Shown: positions 34,284 to 45,935 of the stretch, one piece after another | Layout of the letters: the number at the start of each line of letters is the position of its first letter | Numbering within the stretch: the first letter of the stretch is position 1 | Source: Glomus cerebriforme | Taxonomy: Eukaryota > Glomeromycota > Glomeromycetes > Glomerales > Glomeraceae | DNA: 53,087 bases | NCBI GenBank assembly: GCA_003550305.1 | Contig: QKYT01000620.1 | Span: forward strand, 17,617 to 70,703 | Reading direction: 5' to 3' | Notes under the pieces: model-generated | What the model was told of the DNA's origin: nothing | Database searches by the model: none | What the model saw: the letters and a program-made list of their open reading frames with translations, nothing else | Made by a program: the position numbers and the translations under genes

Positions 34284-35163
34284 ATGTCTTATGAGCAACT
34301 TAATTCATATAATATTGCAAATAATTTGATAAATAAAGAATTATTTCAAAATATTAAAAATTTTAATAAAATAGATGTAAAGGAAGTAGAACCCACAACT
34401 CAATATATTAACGAAAATATTTTTGAAGAAGATTTAATTATTATAATTGATGAATTATTTTAAGGAAGTAAATGAAGGAAGAACAGAAAAATTGAAAAGG
34501 AAACATCTTCTTGATTATATTAATAATAATCATAAGTTAAATTTACAAGAAATCTATAATTTACTTTTAAATAATCAAAATGATTCAAATTCTATTTATT
34601 TATTAGGATATTTTAATCATCATGGAATTGGAATTAGTATTAATAAACAAAAGGCATTTGAATTATATAAAAAATCAGCAGAATTAAACAATAATATAGC
34701 TAAATATAAACTTGCTGAGATGTATATGGAAGAAGATATTTATAAAAATTTTGATAAAGCTTTTGAAATATATAAACAATTAGCAGAAAAAGGATATTTC
34801 ATTGGAATAAATCTTTTAGGATATTGTTATTTCAAGGGAAATGGAACTGAGGTTAATTTGAAAAAAGCATTAGAATTATATCAAAAGGCAGCAGATTTAG
34901 GAAGTTCACATGGAATGAATAATTTAGGATTTTGCTATGAAAGTGGATTTGGAACTGAAATTAATAACCAAAAAGCATTTGAATTATATCACAAGGCAGC
35001 AAATTTGGGATGCGAAGTGGCTCAATATAATCTTGCTATGATGTATGAATATGGACGCGGAATCAAAAAAGATATAGGCAAAGCAATTTATTAGTGTAAA
35101 AAATCTGCTGAACAAGGAGATGAAATTGCTCAAAAGAAATTAGAAAAACTCTTATATGAATGA
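34284..35163 (+). pseudogene. Sel1-repeat pseudogene
   Basis: ATG 34284 gives MSYEQLNSYNIANN and an acidic linker ending IIIIDELF, then TAA. A shifted frame resumes from about 34447 with FKEVNEG and runs through five or six Sel1 repeats (KAFELYKKSAELNNN, LGYCYFKGNGTEVN). It meets a TAG at 35092 where the paralogues have TGG (AIYW), and the same frame continues CKKSAEQGDEIAQKK to TGA at 35163. One frameshift and one nonsense change therefore disable it, although most of the sequence is well preserved, so decay looks recent. Closest in wording to the gene at 40.9 kb; both match the kinase-Sel1 C-terminal half. Confidence 0.85.
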
Positions 35164-36494
35164 ATCATGTGTAAAAAGTTAAAGTTTACAAATTCACAAA
35201 TATTTTCCCTTACAGTATATAATTTATTTGAAAAGGATAAATATAGAAATGTTCATCATAAAATATATTTTTTTTTAGTAGAATTTTTTAAGACCATTTG
35301 GAAAAAATAGTCAGAATATCAAATCAAAAGTTTAACAGAATAAATTAATATATTTAAAATTCAAAATGCCAACTGACTCTTATGTAACTGGTATGGGATT
35401 ATGGGATTATGTAAACCCGTACCTAGGTACCTAGGTCAATGATGAGTTCAGAATGTTAATTATACAATATTGACCTCATGCATTTTTAAAAAAGTTCATA
35501 AACCATTATTCATTAGATTATGTTTTAATTCGTACTCTATTTTACAACCATAAACTTAAAATGTTCTACTAATAGCTAGCTGTATGCAAAAAAGAAAATA
35601 TAATAACCAAATTAATCAATGATCATGTCGTAAATAATTAGGAACTCTGCAAAACGTTACATAACATTATCTACTACTTTTAAAAACAAAATTATTTTAA
35701 GAATGAAATACTGTAACTCTTTCAAACTTTAGGAATATCACTTTATTTTAGTTTTTTTTGTAACTATAATAAATTCTTTATGAAATAATGAAAATTTAAA
35801 ATATGTAATCAAATAGCCACTTTTAGCACAAAAATCAAACCAAATACAATTCAGATATTTATTTGCAGATTTTTATTCAAAGATTATTTAAGATATTTAT
35901 CATTTCTAGAATCACTTGTAGCGGACCTTCGTCTGAAATAAAATAAAAATAAAAATAAAAGATAATTTGATGCATTATCAATCTATTTTTACTAACAAAG
36001 AAGCATTTACATTTTTATAATAAGGAATTTGAAAATTACTTATTTATTATTAATTAATTATAAATTAAAGGTAATAACATATCAAAACTTTTTAAAATTA
36101 AAAAATATCTTCTTTATAATATTTATATTTATTAGTTCGGAACGTAGCATAGGGAGTAATTCTATATAATCAAATTGAAAGGGAGTTAATGTTTTCGGTT
36201 AAATATACAAAATTTATAATATTCAATCATAAAAAATTTTTCTATTCAAAAAATACTTTAGATTTTTATTATCTCATTTTGTAATAAAACATAGTTTTAC
36301 TATTTTAAGGAATCTATTCAATAAATTCTGATGATTATCTTGCTAAAATTATTAAAATTATTTATTGAAATCTTGTTGAACCAATTTAAAATTAGAATTT
36401 TGACAATAACAATCATAAATATTTGGTTTATAACATTCAAATCTTTAAATTTTTTCATTCTTGTTGATTATACATATAATAATAAAATGACCTT
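35164..36494. other. No supported gene
   Basis: A/T-rich. Apart from the palindrome at 35421 and a tandem ATGGGATT pair just before it (about 35395-35411), nothing stands out. Confidence 0.4.
35421..35436. repeat. Perfect 16-bp palindrome
   Basis: ACCTAGGTACCTAGGT, two tandem copies of the palindrome ACCTAGGT. Unusual in such A/T-rich DNA. It could be a dimer-binding site or part of an element end. Confidence 0.6.
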
Positions 36495-38215
36495 GGTTAT
36501 GTTGTAGCCCAAATTTTACCATGTCTTGAAGGAAAACCTTAATCCAAAATTTATGATAGTTTGAAATGTTAAACATTTAGTTTAGTTTGGGATATCGTTA
36601 AATTTTGGACATAGCAGATAGGGTTATCCTATTTGATTTGGGATATCACAAATCAGATTTGGCGTTTGGGCTACAACAGGTATATTTTTTTTTGTAATAT
36701 AATATCAAAAAAAAGTCATGTTTCTAATATATTATATGGCAAATTAAATTCCATATTTGGCTAATCAATTTCTCAATTAGACCTTTTTGATTTATTAATT
36801 AGTTGCGAATTTTGAATATTAGGGAGAAATCATGAATCATTAACCAATTATAGAAACTTTTCATGTAAACAAATAGCAATGATCAGAATTTTACGTAATG
36901 TAATTTATTATTGATAATTTTGACTCATTTTTATATTCTTAATATTTTTAATTATATAAATACCTCCAAAATTCTATATTATTTTTTTAATTATCATATT
37001 AAATATATTAAGAGCTCATTCACCTTATTTTAAAAATATATTATCAGCAAGTTATTTTCTCTATCATTTTTAATAACTACTTCCAACAATCCCCTTTAAT
37101 AAACTTCTTATTATCTTCCTTATACTGTATATTAGGTCTTCCTCTATCAGGCAAGGAAACCAGTAATACCAGTCAGTTAGTTGAGCTATCTTCTATCTGG
37201 CGGGTTTGGTATTTTTTTTTAAAAATTCCTTTAAACTTCCTCTTCTCTTCCTTATACTGTATATAGAGGTCTTCTTCGTATCAGGCAAGGAAAGACTGGT
37301 CAGATCTGGCTGGTTTGGTTTAGACTAGAATTCCCTTTCCATTTCCTTATATACTTATTAACTACTTTATTTATGAGCTCATGTAATACAAATACCCATC
37401 CAGATTTGAAGAAAATGAAGATTTAATGATTTTAAAGGAAAAAATTGATTCATTTTATGGATATAAACAAAGCTTTATAACTCAGGCAGAAAAAGATGAT
37501 ATTTTACAATTTCCACGAAGAAAATTAAGTCAGGAGAAGAGAAAGTGTAAAGATGGTATAATAGGGTGAATATGATGCAGATTTTTTTTATTGCTTGTCA
37601 ACAAATTAACTGGTAGTGGTGGTGCTTTTTTTATTTGTGATCTTTCTTACACAGAGAGAAAGAGGTATGAAAAAGACACAAGAGAAAAGAATGTAAACAA
37701 TGTATGATGAACATTTTTATTAAACAAAATAATGGTGAATGACAAAATTACCAAAGAATTTACTGTAAAATGTGGATTGGATGAAGTCTATTTTACCATT
37801 CCTTTACAACCAATACTGTAGAAATTTAAATGGAATGCTATGTGAATTGAAAGAAGATGGAAATCAAAGTATTTGGGTTCCAGGGGAAATATAGTCACAA
37901 AGCTGAAACTTTAAGGTATTGATGGAAGGGCACCACTATATGGAAAGGCATAGCAATAAGAATAAACCAACATATAATAAATTGATGAAACAAACATAAA
38001 GGAGATTCGGAATAGGAAATTTTACAACTTTAGAGATTATATAAAAGTCTAAAGTGAATAGAAATTGGTATAACAAAAAAATCAGAATTGATTAATAAGA
38101 AATAGATATGTAATATAAATACAAATAGTTAGAATAGTTATTATATTAATTTTTAGTTTATTATTTAGTAGAAGGTTTATAATTTATGTAATTTTAATAC
38201 TATATTTACTAAAAA
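36495..38215 (+). mobile_element. ~1.7-kb repeated element, copy A (plus)
   Basis: It matches, in inverted orientation, 46640-48360 along its whole length: the TTTGGGCTACAAC end, the GTGCGAATTTTG-type flank, ACCTCCAAAATT, the double module at 37105-37345, a coding-like zone, and a TTTTTAGTTTATTATTTAG end. The coding-like zone (about 37400-37565) reads PSRFEENEDLMILKEKIDSF, then QAEKDDILQFPRRKLSQEKR to a stop. Later scraps include VNDKITKEFTVKCGLDEVY. Stops throughout show it is inactive. The transposase family is not identified. Confidence 0.75.
36500..36678. mobile_element. Small inverted-repeat element within copy A
   Basis: Begins TGTTGTAGCCCAAAT and ends TTTGGGCTACAACA, a 14-bp inverted repeat about 180 bp apart. 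The equivalent in copy B lies at about 48198-48356 with one degraded end. It could be a MITE, or the terminal part of the larger element. Confidence 0.6.
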
Positions 38216-38969
38216 TGAATAAATAAATAATAAATATTAAATTGTTTAAAAATATGAACATAATACAAATACCATATGATTATATCATTAAGAATATAAT
38301 ATATACTTCTAATATATCAAATGAATGTTATATCGTACTTTGTGTTCAAAATTTTGTAAATAAGTTTAAATCAAATTGGAAAAAATAATTAGCAGTATGG
38401 TCAAATTAATATGTTTATTGAAAAAAATTTTAAAGAAATGCATCAGTTTGTGATATAATAATAACTAGGGAATTGTGAGGCTTCACATAAGAATGCTCAC
38501 ATTTTTTAATATGAATTAATTAACTATAAAAAAATTTAATAGCTCACTAGTCCATCTTGAAGATAGTGGCTAAACTACAAAAAATATATATTATAAATTA
38601 AAGAAAATAATTCCCACCTATCAATCATTATTTGCATAATGATTCATCTGTTCATCCATCCTGAAAAAGGCTCAAAACTTTCTTAAATCTGAAAATTCTA
38701 AAGAAGATTTTTTGGCTAATTGTATAGTTAATTCTATAAAAAAATATAATAATAATCAAATTGTTAATTGATTAATCTTACAAATGACACTCAGGATGGA
38801 ATTATGCCATCATAGTAAATAGTCAAACTATAATGGAAATCAAAACCATAAAATTTACTTTAGATTGTTGTTGCAATTATTTACAATTATTGTCTTTAGA
38901 TTAATTAGTCATGAATCGCCATAACAGATAACTTTTAATTTTACTTATAATAAATTTTTATGTTTTTTC
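38216..38969. other. No supported gene
   Basis: A/T-rich; nothing beyond possible traces of degraded repeats (TCCATCCTGAAAAAGGCTC near 38656). Confidence 0.35.
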
Positions 38970-39422
38970 TTGAAACAAATTCATATTAACACTGCTGTTG
39001 ATCCGTTTATATCTAAAAATTCTCTTATTCCTCTATCATCTTCTATGGACCTAGCCCCTATCGTTAGTAAAACCTCATCTTGTTCCGATACTTGCTTCAT
39101 TCCGAAACCTTGTAGTATTGTTACCTCTTCTTTCAATACATGTATTCCCATTTTTTCCATCTATATCTCAAGGGTTATAAAATTCTATTTATCTTATTTT
39201 TTTTTTTTTTGTTACAATAAATATTTCCAAAATGGAATTTACTTTTTTCTTTATAGGTTTTTTTTTATTATTCATTATTTGGAAAAGATTTTAAAACTAA
39301 TAATAAATTTTTACTATTTTATTTGTTTTATTATAAAAATATACATAACAGATAATAAAATTAATAATTATCAAATCTATTATTCGTTATTCACTTCACT
39401 AATACTTAAAGTATCATGTTAG
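38970..39422 (+). other. Serine/cysteine-rich coding-like exon, unrecognised
   Basis: The first 65 residues or so of the open stretch (INTAVDPFISKNSLIPLSS, later APIVSKTSSCSDTCFIPKP and SSFNTCIPIFSIY) have varied composition, while the rest is A/T-driven I/F/Y/K. There is no ATG in this frame at the start, so it would be an internal exon or relic spanning about 38970-39180. Family unknown. Confidence 0.3.
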
Positions 39423-39443
39423 GGTCTGTCAAAGACAGGCCCT
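39420..39443. repeat. Short perfect-stem hairpin
   Basis: TAGGGTCTGTC, AAA, GACAGGCCCTA: an 11-bp stem (one G-T pair if transcribed) with a 3-nt loop. It could be a terminator-like hairpin or an element end. Confidence 0.55.
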
Positions 39444-39690
39444 ACATATGATCATTAATTATTTAAATTTATTCTGGTTAGATTAGAGTTATATCTTAAA
39501 ATCATATTAGAAGGGTAAATGGTTAGGATTTAGAGGGTTAGAGTATTTGCTTCTCGTGTGCGGCAGCAAGTGTTGATCAAATATTAATCCCTCCGGACTC
39601 AATAACGGTTCCTGGAAATGTTCCCTACCTAGTTTAAAACGTAATTTGAGTAAATTTTACTTTAATTGTAAATAATAAAAATCAATACAT
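39444..39690. other. Less A/T-rich island of unknown nature
   Basis: 39540-39640 (GCTTCTCGTGTGCGGCAGC, AATCCCTCCGGACTC, GGTTCCTGGAAATG) stands out in composition but has no open frame. A small RNA-derived repeat is possible; no tRNA cloverleaf could be drawn. Confidence 0.3.
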
Positions 39691-40510
39691 TTAATGAGAA
39701 AATCTAACAACTTAAATTTTTACTACATTTGTATTTATTTCTTGTACTCCTTGGTTCATTACCTTATTTCTATTATTCTTAAATGTTTTCTTTTTGTTGT
39801 TTTATTCTTTTTATATCATTATTTCTTCCTATTTCTGTTTTCTTATCACATCTTTTATTCTAAACTTTTTTTTCACAATTAAGAGACTGGCATCTTTTTC
39901 TAAGTTTCTTTGTTTATATATGTTTTCTTCAATTGTTCTTTCCACTTTGTCCCTTTTTTGATTTTTGTCTTATCCATTCTTGAAAATGTTCTTACATTTC
40001 CTTTTGATTTCTTCCTTATATATTATTATTGGTCACTCATTTCTTTTATTAGTTTTTTGAAGTCCAATCATTTATTACATCTCTTCCTATCCTTTTAACC
40101 ATTCATCAGAGTTCTCTTCTTATTATTTTTGTAACTTTTTATTTGTCTTTTTTCTTTCATTTCCACCTTGCTTCTTTCAACATTTTCTCCGTTATCTTGA
40201 GTCATATTTCTTTATTGTATTATTTTTTAAATAAAGCAATTTTGTTTTTCATATTCCAACATGCTGAAAAGGTTTGATTATCTTGAATATTTCTTTCTTA
40301 AAGTTATTACGTATTTTTAATTTTATCTTAAAGTATTATTTCTTTTTATTTTTTCCTTATCATCTTGCAAATCTTCTCATCACGATAATCTCTTTAGTAC
40401 ATCAACATTGCTTCATAACATAAATACAAGGAAATAAAGAGGGAAATTCTAATAAAAACCAAACCAGCCAGTTACAGTAGTATAAGGAAGATAAAAGTTT
40501 AAAGGAAGAA
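39691..40510 (-). mobile_element. Relative of the 17.9-19.4 kb element
   Basis: 40090-40440 aligns with 18740-19110 in the same orientation: TTATCTTGAG..ATATTTCTTTATTG, CCAACATGCT, TTATCTTAAAGTATTATTTC, ATCTTCTCATCAC.AT.ATC and CATTGCTTCATAA. It ends with a shortened module (AACCAAACCAGCCAG..TACAGTAGTATAAGG). The FAR1 part seen in the other copy is missing. The phenylalanine-rich plus-strand frames are antisense to K-rich relic sequence. Confidence 0.6.
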
Positions 40511-40928
40511 TTTTATAGACTTTCATATAATCATGTCATTTTTTATTTATTGATAAACCACATTAGCTTGAAAATTAATAATTATTAATATATTAAAAAA
40601 TTTTTATGATACAAAATTAAAAATAGGTTATAATTTTTTGACATAACCTTCTTTGATACTTTGTCAATAAAATTAATAAAATTGTCAATAAACTAACAGA
40701 TCCAATATAATAATTGTATATATCCGTCCGTCAGATTTGCCGTTGAAAATTGATCTGCAATCAAGTTAAATCTAATTTATGCAGTGTTACCATACACAAA
40801 ATAAATAAATAAAATAGTAAATAGTTGCATAACTCTTTTTCCCGTTTTATTTTTATTTTTTTCAACATTGTCTGACGAGCAACAACAAATAATTAAAATC
40901 CTTTCAGATTGATAAAAATTATGATAAA
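40511..40928 (+). promoter_or_regulatory. 5' flank with the eroded original start of the Sel1 gene
   Basis: ATTGTCTGACGAGCAA at 40867 aligns with the start region ACAATGTCTTATGAGCAA of the pseudogene at 34284. The expected ATG is TTG here (40868-40870), and that frame stops at 40910. Both flanks also share a GTTGCATAA stretch upstream. The original N-terminus therefore appears lost, leaving the Met at 40929. Confidence 0.55.
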
Positions 40929-41726
40929 ATGGTTGTAAATGAAATAGAACCTACAATTCAATATATTAACGAAAATATTTTTGAAGAATTAGGTATTGTA
41001 ATTGATGAATTAGTTAATGTTTATTCTAAGGAAGTAAATGAAGGAAAAGCAGAAACAGTAAGAAAGCAAAATATTCTTGATTATATTAAAAATCATAAGT
41101 TAAAATTGCAAGAAATCTTTAGCTGGTTTTTAAATAATCAAAATGATTCAAATTCCATTTATTTACTTGGTTATTTTTATTATAATGGAATTGGGGTTAA
41201 TATTAACAAGCAAAGAGCATTTGAATTATATCAAAAAGCAGCAGAATTAAGCAATAATTTAGCTCAATACAAACTTGTTAAGATATATATGAAAGAAGGA
41301 GTTAATAAAAATTATGATAAAGCTTTTGAATTATCTAAACAATTAGCAGAAAAAGGACATTTGATTGGAATAAATCTCTTAGGATATTGTTATTTCAAAG
41401 GAGTTGGAACCGATATTGATATGCAAAAGTCGTTTATATTATTTCAAAAAACAGCAGATTTAGGGAATTTGTATGGATTAAATCATTTAGGATTTTGTTA
41501 TGATACAGGAAATGGAATTGATGTTAATAAACAAAAAGCATTTGAATTATATCAAAAAGCAGCAAATTTGGGGTATGATGCGGCTCAATTTAATCTTGCC
41601 TTACTGTATGAAAATGGAGATGGAATTAAAAAAGATATAAATCAGGCAATTTATTGGTATAAAAAATCTGCTGAACAAGGAGATCAAGATGCTCAAAATA
41701 AATTAGCAGAACTTTCAAATGAATGA
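40929..41726 (+). CDS. Sel1-repeat protein, 265 aa
   Basis: Single open frame. Residues 1-70 are an acidic linker (MVVNEIEPTIQYINENIFEE). From about 75 to the end there are five or six Sel1 repeats (LGYFYYNGIGVNINKQ, KAFELYQKAANLGYDAAQ, and a last IYWYKKSAEQGDQDAQ). It is shorter at the N-terminus than the 360-residue gene at 4.9 kb and has fewer repeats. The chosen Met aligns inside the linker of its relatives, consistent with loss of the first 15-20 residues. The repeat region is intact and keeps the W in AIYW that the 34.3-kb copy has lost. Likely a cytosolic scaffold. Whether it is expressed with this shortened start is uncertain. Confidence 0.82.
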   Translation: MVVNEIEPTIQYINENIFEELGIVIDELVNVYSKEVNEGKAETVRKQNILDYIKNHKLKLQEIFSWFLNNQNDSNSIYLLGYFYYNGIGVNINKQRAFELYQKAAELSNNLAQYKLVKIYMKEGVNKNYDKAFELSKQLAEKGHLIGINLLGYCYFKGVGTDIDMQKSFILFQKTADLGNLYGLNHLGFCYDTGNGIDVNKQKAFELYQKAANLGYDAAQFNLALLYENGDGIKKDINQAIYWYKKSAEQGDQDAQNKLAELSNE

Positions 41727-43376
41727 ATAGTAACAAATTTTGATTTGATTTTAGGATTTTATAATATTTTATCCCGGTTTTATTCTTGACTCTAGATATT
41801 AAATTTACAAATTATTTTATAATGTTAACTTTATACATGTATCCATTATAAAAAAATAATGGAATCGGTTTGAGCATCTTTATTGTCGGAAACAGAATTA
41901 TTTCTCATAATTTTGCATAATGAAAACATATTAACCATTTGCTGGATTACGAGTGAGGATCCAACAATTTTTACATAGGAAGACAATATCAACTACATTA
42001 AAAAAGTTTATAAATACTGTAACTAAGTTCTTTCGGCTCTAGTGTTGTTTAATTCCAAGTTCATTTTTCGTGTGAGGAATTATCTTCAGATAGTTCGTTT
42101 AATAGTAAGAATCTCAAGAATGTAATAAACTGTTAAATAAATTTATATTAGGACGAATGTTGAATTATTCAGATAAGTTTTTGGGGAAATATTTGATAAT
42201 ATAGTTAATTTATATTCATAGTACATAAGTAACTTTAACTTCTTAAAGTTGTAGTCTATATCATAATTAATACCCATGAGTTTATTTTCTATTTCATTAA
42301 TTTTCATTTCTTTATCTTGTTCCTTTAATTAACTATGTAAAAACTATAGTATGGTTGCGCAAGTGAAATTAAAAGACCAATATGTTAAAGTAAAATGGAA
42401 TAAAGAAAATTAAATAATTTTATATATAACGTTAACAAAGTCGATTTTTATATATTATTACATATAAATAATTAATATCAAGCATCAAATTCTTGATGAA
42501 ATCCATTTGGGCACTATACTGTGTGATAACATCACTTGCGTTTATTTGACCACGATCGGAACTGATGTCCAAACTGGATAATAAAAGACTACATTGATTA
42601 ATGATGTTGAAATTTAAAATATTTGATAAAGATACTAAATTTTGAAGAAATAATTAATATGAGAGATAAGTATAAGCCATTAATTTGTGTTGGGCTTTGC
42701 TGAAATTCACTTCACATGTCTCGTCAATAATGATTTGCTCAGTGATTTTGATATAATGATATCCACTGTGACAATAATGTAGAACAACAAATTTGTAAAT
42801 ATTGAATAACAATTTTTTAAAAGACTCATGAAAATATAGTTATACATTAATCCCATTTAATCTTAATAGAGGAAGCTGGAGTATTTGTATTTACAAGTAG
42901 TGTTTATGTTTATTTATACGTTTTAATCTGAAGTTGATCGAAATTTCACTTAATGTTCTCAAAGAAAAAACAAATATATTTTTACAACTTTGCGTTTGTT
43001 AAATCCAGTTTACATAAAATAAGAAACCTAGTTCTCGTTCACGATCATGTGTCAAGAATCCCATGATTTTGCAACATATGATTGGTCTGTTGCAAAGTCT
43101 AATGAACATGTGATATTTGGCAATGTTATCTCTTTGAGATTTAATTTCATTCATATCAAAAATTTTTAGCAAGTTTTAAATCATTTTTTTTCTGTTAATA
43201 TTGTTTTTTTTTTGATGTCGATCATGGCTTTTTTCTATTGTATTTTAAAAAAATAGACTTTTCCATTTTAACAACTTGTACCACTTTAACGGCAATTATA
43301 AAACATTTGTTTTTTATTTTTTTTGACATTTGCCGTCAAATAATTTTATTCATCCACCATATCTAATAATAACAAA
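41727..43376. other. No supported gene; promoter of the second kinase at the right end
   Basis: A/T-rich for about 1.6 kb without a motif-bearing frame. TATAAAA at 43297-43303 lies about 75 bp before the kinase ATG and is a plausible TATA box. Confidence 0.4.
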
Positions 43377-45701
43377 ATGCAAAATATTGAAAATGCAGAC
43401 GAATGGATTAATTGGATTGAAGAAGCTATCAATAAAAAACATATTAAATATTACGAATATGAAAATTTTAGTGATTTTCAAGAAATTGGTTCCGGAACAT
43501 TTGGAAAAGTATTCCGTGCAAAATGGAACAAAGCTGAAAATTATTTTGCATTGAAATCTTTTTTTAATCTTAATTCCGCCACTATAAAAGGGATTGTTCG
43601 TGAGGTAATTTTATTTTAAATTTATAAAATATTTATTATTTCATACTTTTTTTTGATTTTTTATATTTAATTTATTTAAATTATTGTATGTTCATAATTT
43701 AGATTATGCTTCAGCGGGATGTAGATTATCATGATAATATTATTCGATTTTATGGAATTACAAAATTTGTGATGGGTATTAATAATAATCAACTTGTATT
43801 ATTGATAATATATATATATTTTTTTTATAAATCTAATAAATGATTGATTTTTTTTTTATTAGAAAATCAAATTTATCAAACAAACAATTATTTATTAGTG
43901 ATGGAATATGCTAACGGTGGTACTCTTCGAGACTATTTAAAGAAGAATTTCAATAAACTTACTTGGGATAACAAATACAACTTGGCTTATCAGTTGGCTT
44001 GCGCCGTATCATGCTTACATAATGAAAAAATTGTACACCGTGACTTGGTAAATATTATATAATTATATTAAAATGATAAATTAGTATTTTAAATTTTTTA
44101 ATCATTTTATTATATTTATTATATTTATTATAGCATTCCTGTAACGTGTTAGTTCATCAGGATATCATCAAGTTGGCAGACTTTGGCTTATCAAAAAGGA
44201 TTGAAGAAGCGTCTAAATCCAAATCAAAATTATTTGGTATGGTTCCTTATACCGATCCAAAAATATTAACAAATAGCAAAAATCAAACAAAATTAGATGA
44301 GAAGAGCGATGTATATAGTGTTGGTGTATTGCTATGGGAAATATCAAGTGGGATTCCACCATTTTATGAAGAGACAAACAATATTGGTTTAATTTATGAA
44401 ATTACACAAGGTCGGAGGGAAACAATTGTTCCTGATACTCCTAATGATTATGCTAATATTTATACTGGTAAATATATGTTATCAAAGTTTATCATCAAAA
44501 GTTAATTTAATTAATTACATATTTTTAATTATTAGAATGTTGGGATGGTGAACCAAATAATCGACCATCTATGAATGAAGTTGTAAAAAGATTAAGAATA
44601 TTTATTCCACATTCAAATAGTGTGGTGACTGATCGTATTCAAAATGAAAATCTAACTTCAGATAGGATTGAAAATTCATTATTATCTGGAGAATTATCTC
44701 AAGTGATTCAAAATTTTCATAATATGAATACAAATGAAATAGAATATAATAATAATGTAGTATCAACGAATGAACAAATTAATGAAAATACTTCATCTGG
44801 GATAGATTTGAGTATAATGGTTAATGAAATAGTTGATCTCATGATAAAGAAGTATAATAAAGGTATAATAGAATGGAAAGTAATAAAACAGCATGTCATT
44901 GATCATTTTAATAATCATAATATAAATTTACAAGAAATTTATAATTGGCTATTAAATAATCAAAATAATTCAAATTACATATTTTTACTTGGATATTTTA
45001 ATTATTATGGGATTGGAATAATTAAAAATAAGGAAAATGCATTTGTTTTATTTTTTAATGCATCAGAACAGGATCATATATTAGCACAACTTTGTGTTGG
45101 AACTTGTTATGAATATGGAAATGGAACTACAAAAAATGAAAGTTTGGCTTTTGAATATTATAAAAAAATAGCTAATAAAAATTATGCATTTGGACAAATT
45201 GAAGTAGGTTATTGTTATTATCGTGGAATAGGTATCGTAAAAGATTTTAAAATAGCTGCTTATTGGTATGAAAAAGCTGCAAGTAGTGGAAATTTATTAG
45301 CTATATTTAATCTTGGAGTTTTCTTTTTAAACGGAAAAGGTGTTGATAAAGATCATCAAAAAACTTTTGAATTATTTAAGAAATCAGCTGAAGGAGAATA
45401 TGTAAAAGGAATAGCAATGTTAGGATATTGTTATGATTGTGCAATTGGATTAAATTATAATCCATCTTTTCTTACAGGTATTGTTAATCGTGAGTATAAG
45501 CAAAAAGCAGTTGAATTATATCAAAAAGCTGCAAATTTAGGAGATTCAGTAGCTCAAAATAATCTTGGAGATGGGTTTAGATTAATTTGGGATATACAAT
45601 CTGCTAAATTAGAAGATCAAGATAACTTGGGAGAAATATTCCTGAATAATTTACGTAATTTAAATTTAAATGATTCAAACAATACTTGTAAAATTAGTTA
45701 A
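43377..45701 (+). CDS. TKL-type protein kinase fused to Sel1 repeats, five exons, 661 aa
   Basis: Join 43377-43604, 43703-43775, 43863-44047, 44134-44467, 44536-45701. Introns run GT to AG, 68-98 bp, and the joined frame is open. The kinase domain has glycine loop IGSGTFGKV (37-45), lysine K60 in FALKSF, MEYANGGTLRDYL, an intact HRDL (159-162) spliced to HSCN, DFG (178-180), DPK in place of APE, and SDVYSVGVLLWEI. It therefore has every key catalytic residue, including the HRD arginine missing from the 28-kb paralogue. A linker of about 120 residues (ELSQVIQNFHNMN..) leads to about six Sel1 repeats. The last ones are atypical, with a 14-residue insert around YNPSFLTGIVNREYK, and the C-terminus is non-repeat. 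Intron positions and phases (0,1,0,1) equal those of the 28-kb gene, so they are true duplicates. Predicted cytosolic signalling kinase; substrates unknown. Confidence 0.93.
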
Positions 45702-45935
45702 TTTTTATTTATAGATTCAACTCCAAATATTAGAATTATAAAATATTTGTTTTTTTTTTTATAAATATGAATTCAATATAATATTGTTAAAACTGTTGGG
45801 CTTTTGAAAAATAAACAGTACTATGGAAAATTTTCAAATAAAAATAAAAGTTAAAATTAATAATTTAAAATTGTAATTTATGTCATTCGTTTATACAATA
45901 ATAAAAATAAAGAAGTTAAAAATAAACCAAAAAAT
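45702..45935. terminator. 3' flank of the second kinase
   Basis: AATAAA-type signals (for example at 45810) follow the stop. The exact polyadenylation site cannot be set from sequence alone. Confidence 0.25.

Noticed and set aside
39540..39640. Possible tRNA gene or tRNA-derived SINE head
   Set aside because: No acceptor stem, anticodon arm or clear B box could be drawn; kept only as an island of unknown nature.
39694..40098. Phenylalanine-rich plus-strand frames resembling membrane segments
   Set aside because: Same artefact as above, in a relative of that element.
44717..44899. Minus-strand open frame within the second kinase gene
   Set aside because: Lies antisense inside a well-supported exon and has no recognisable content.
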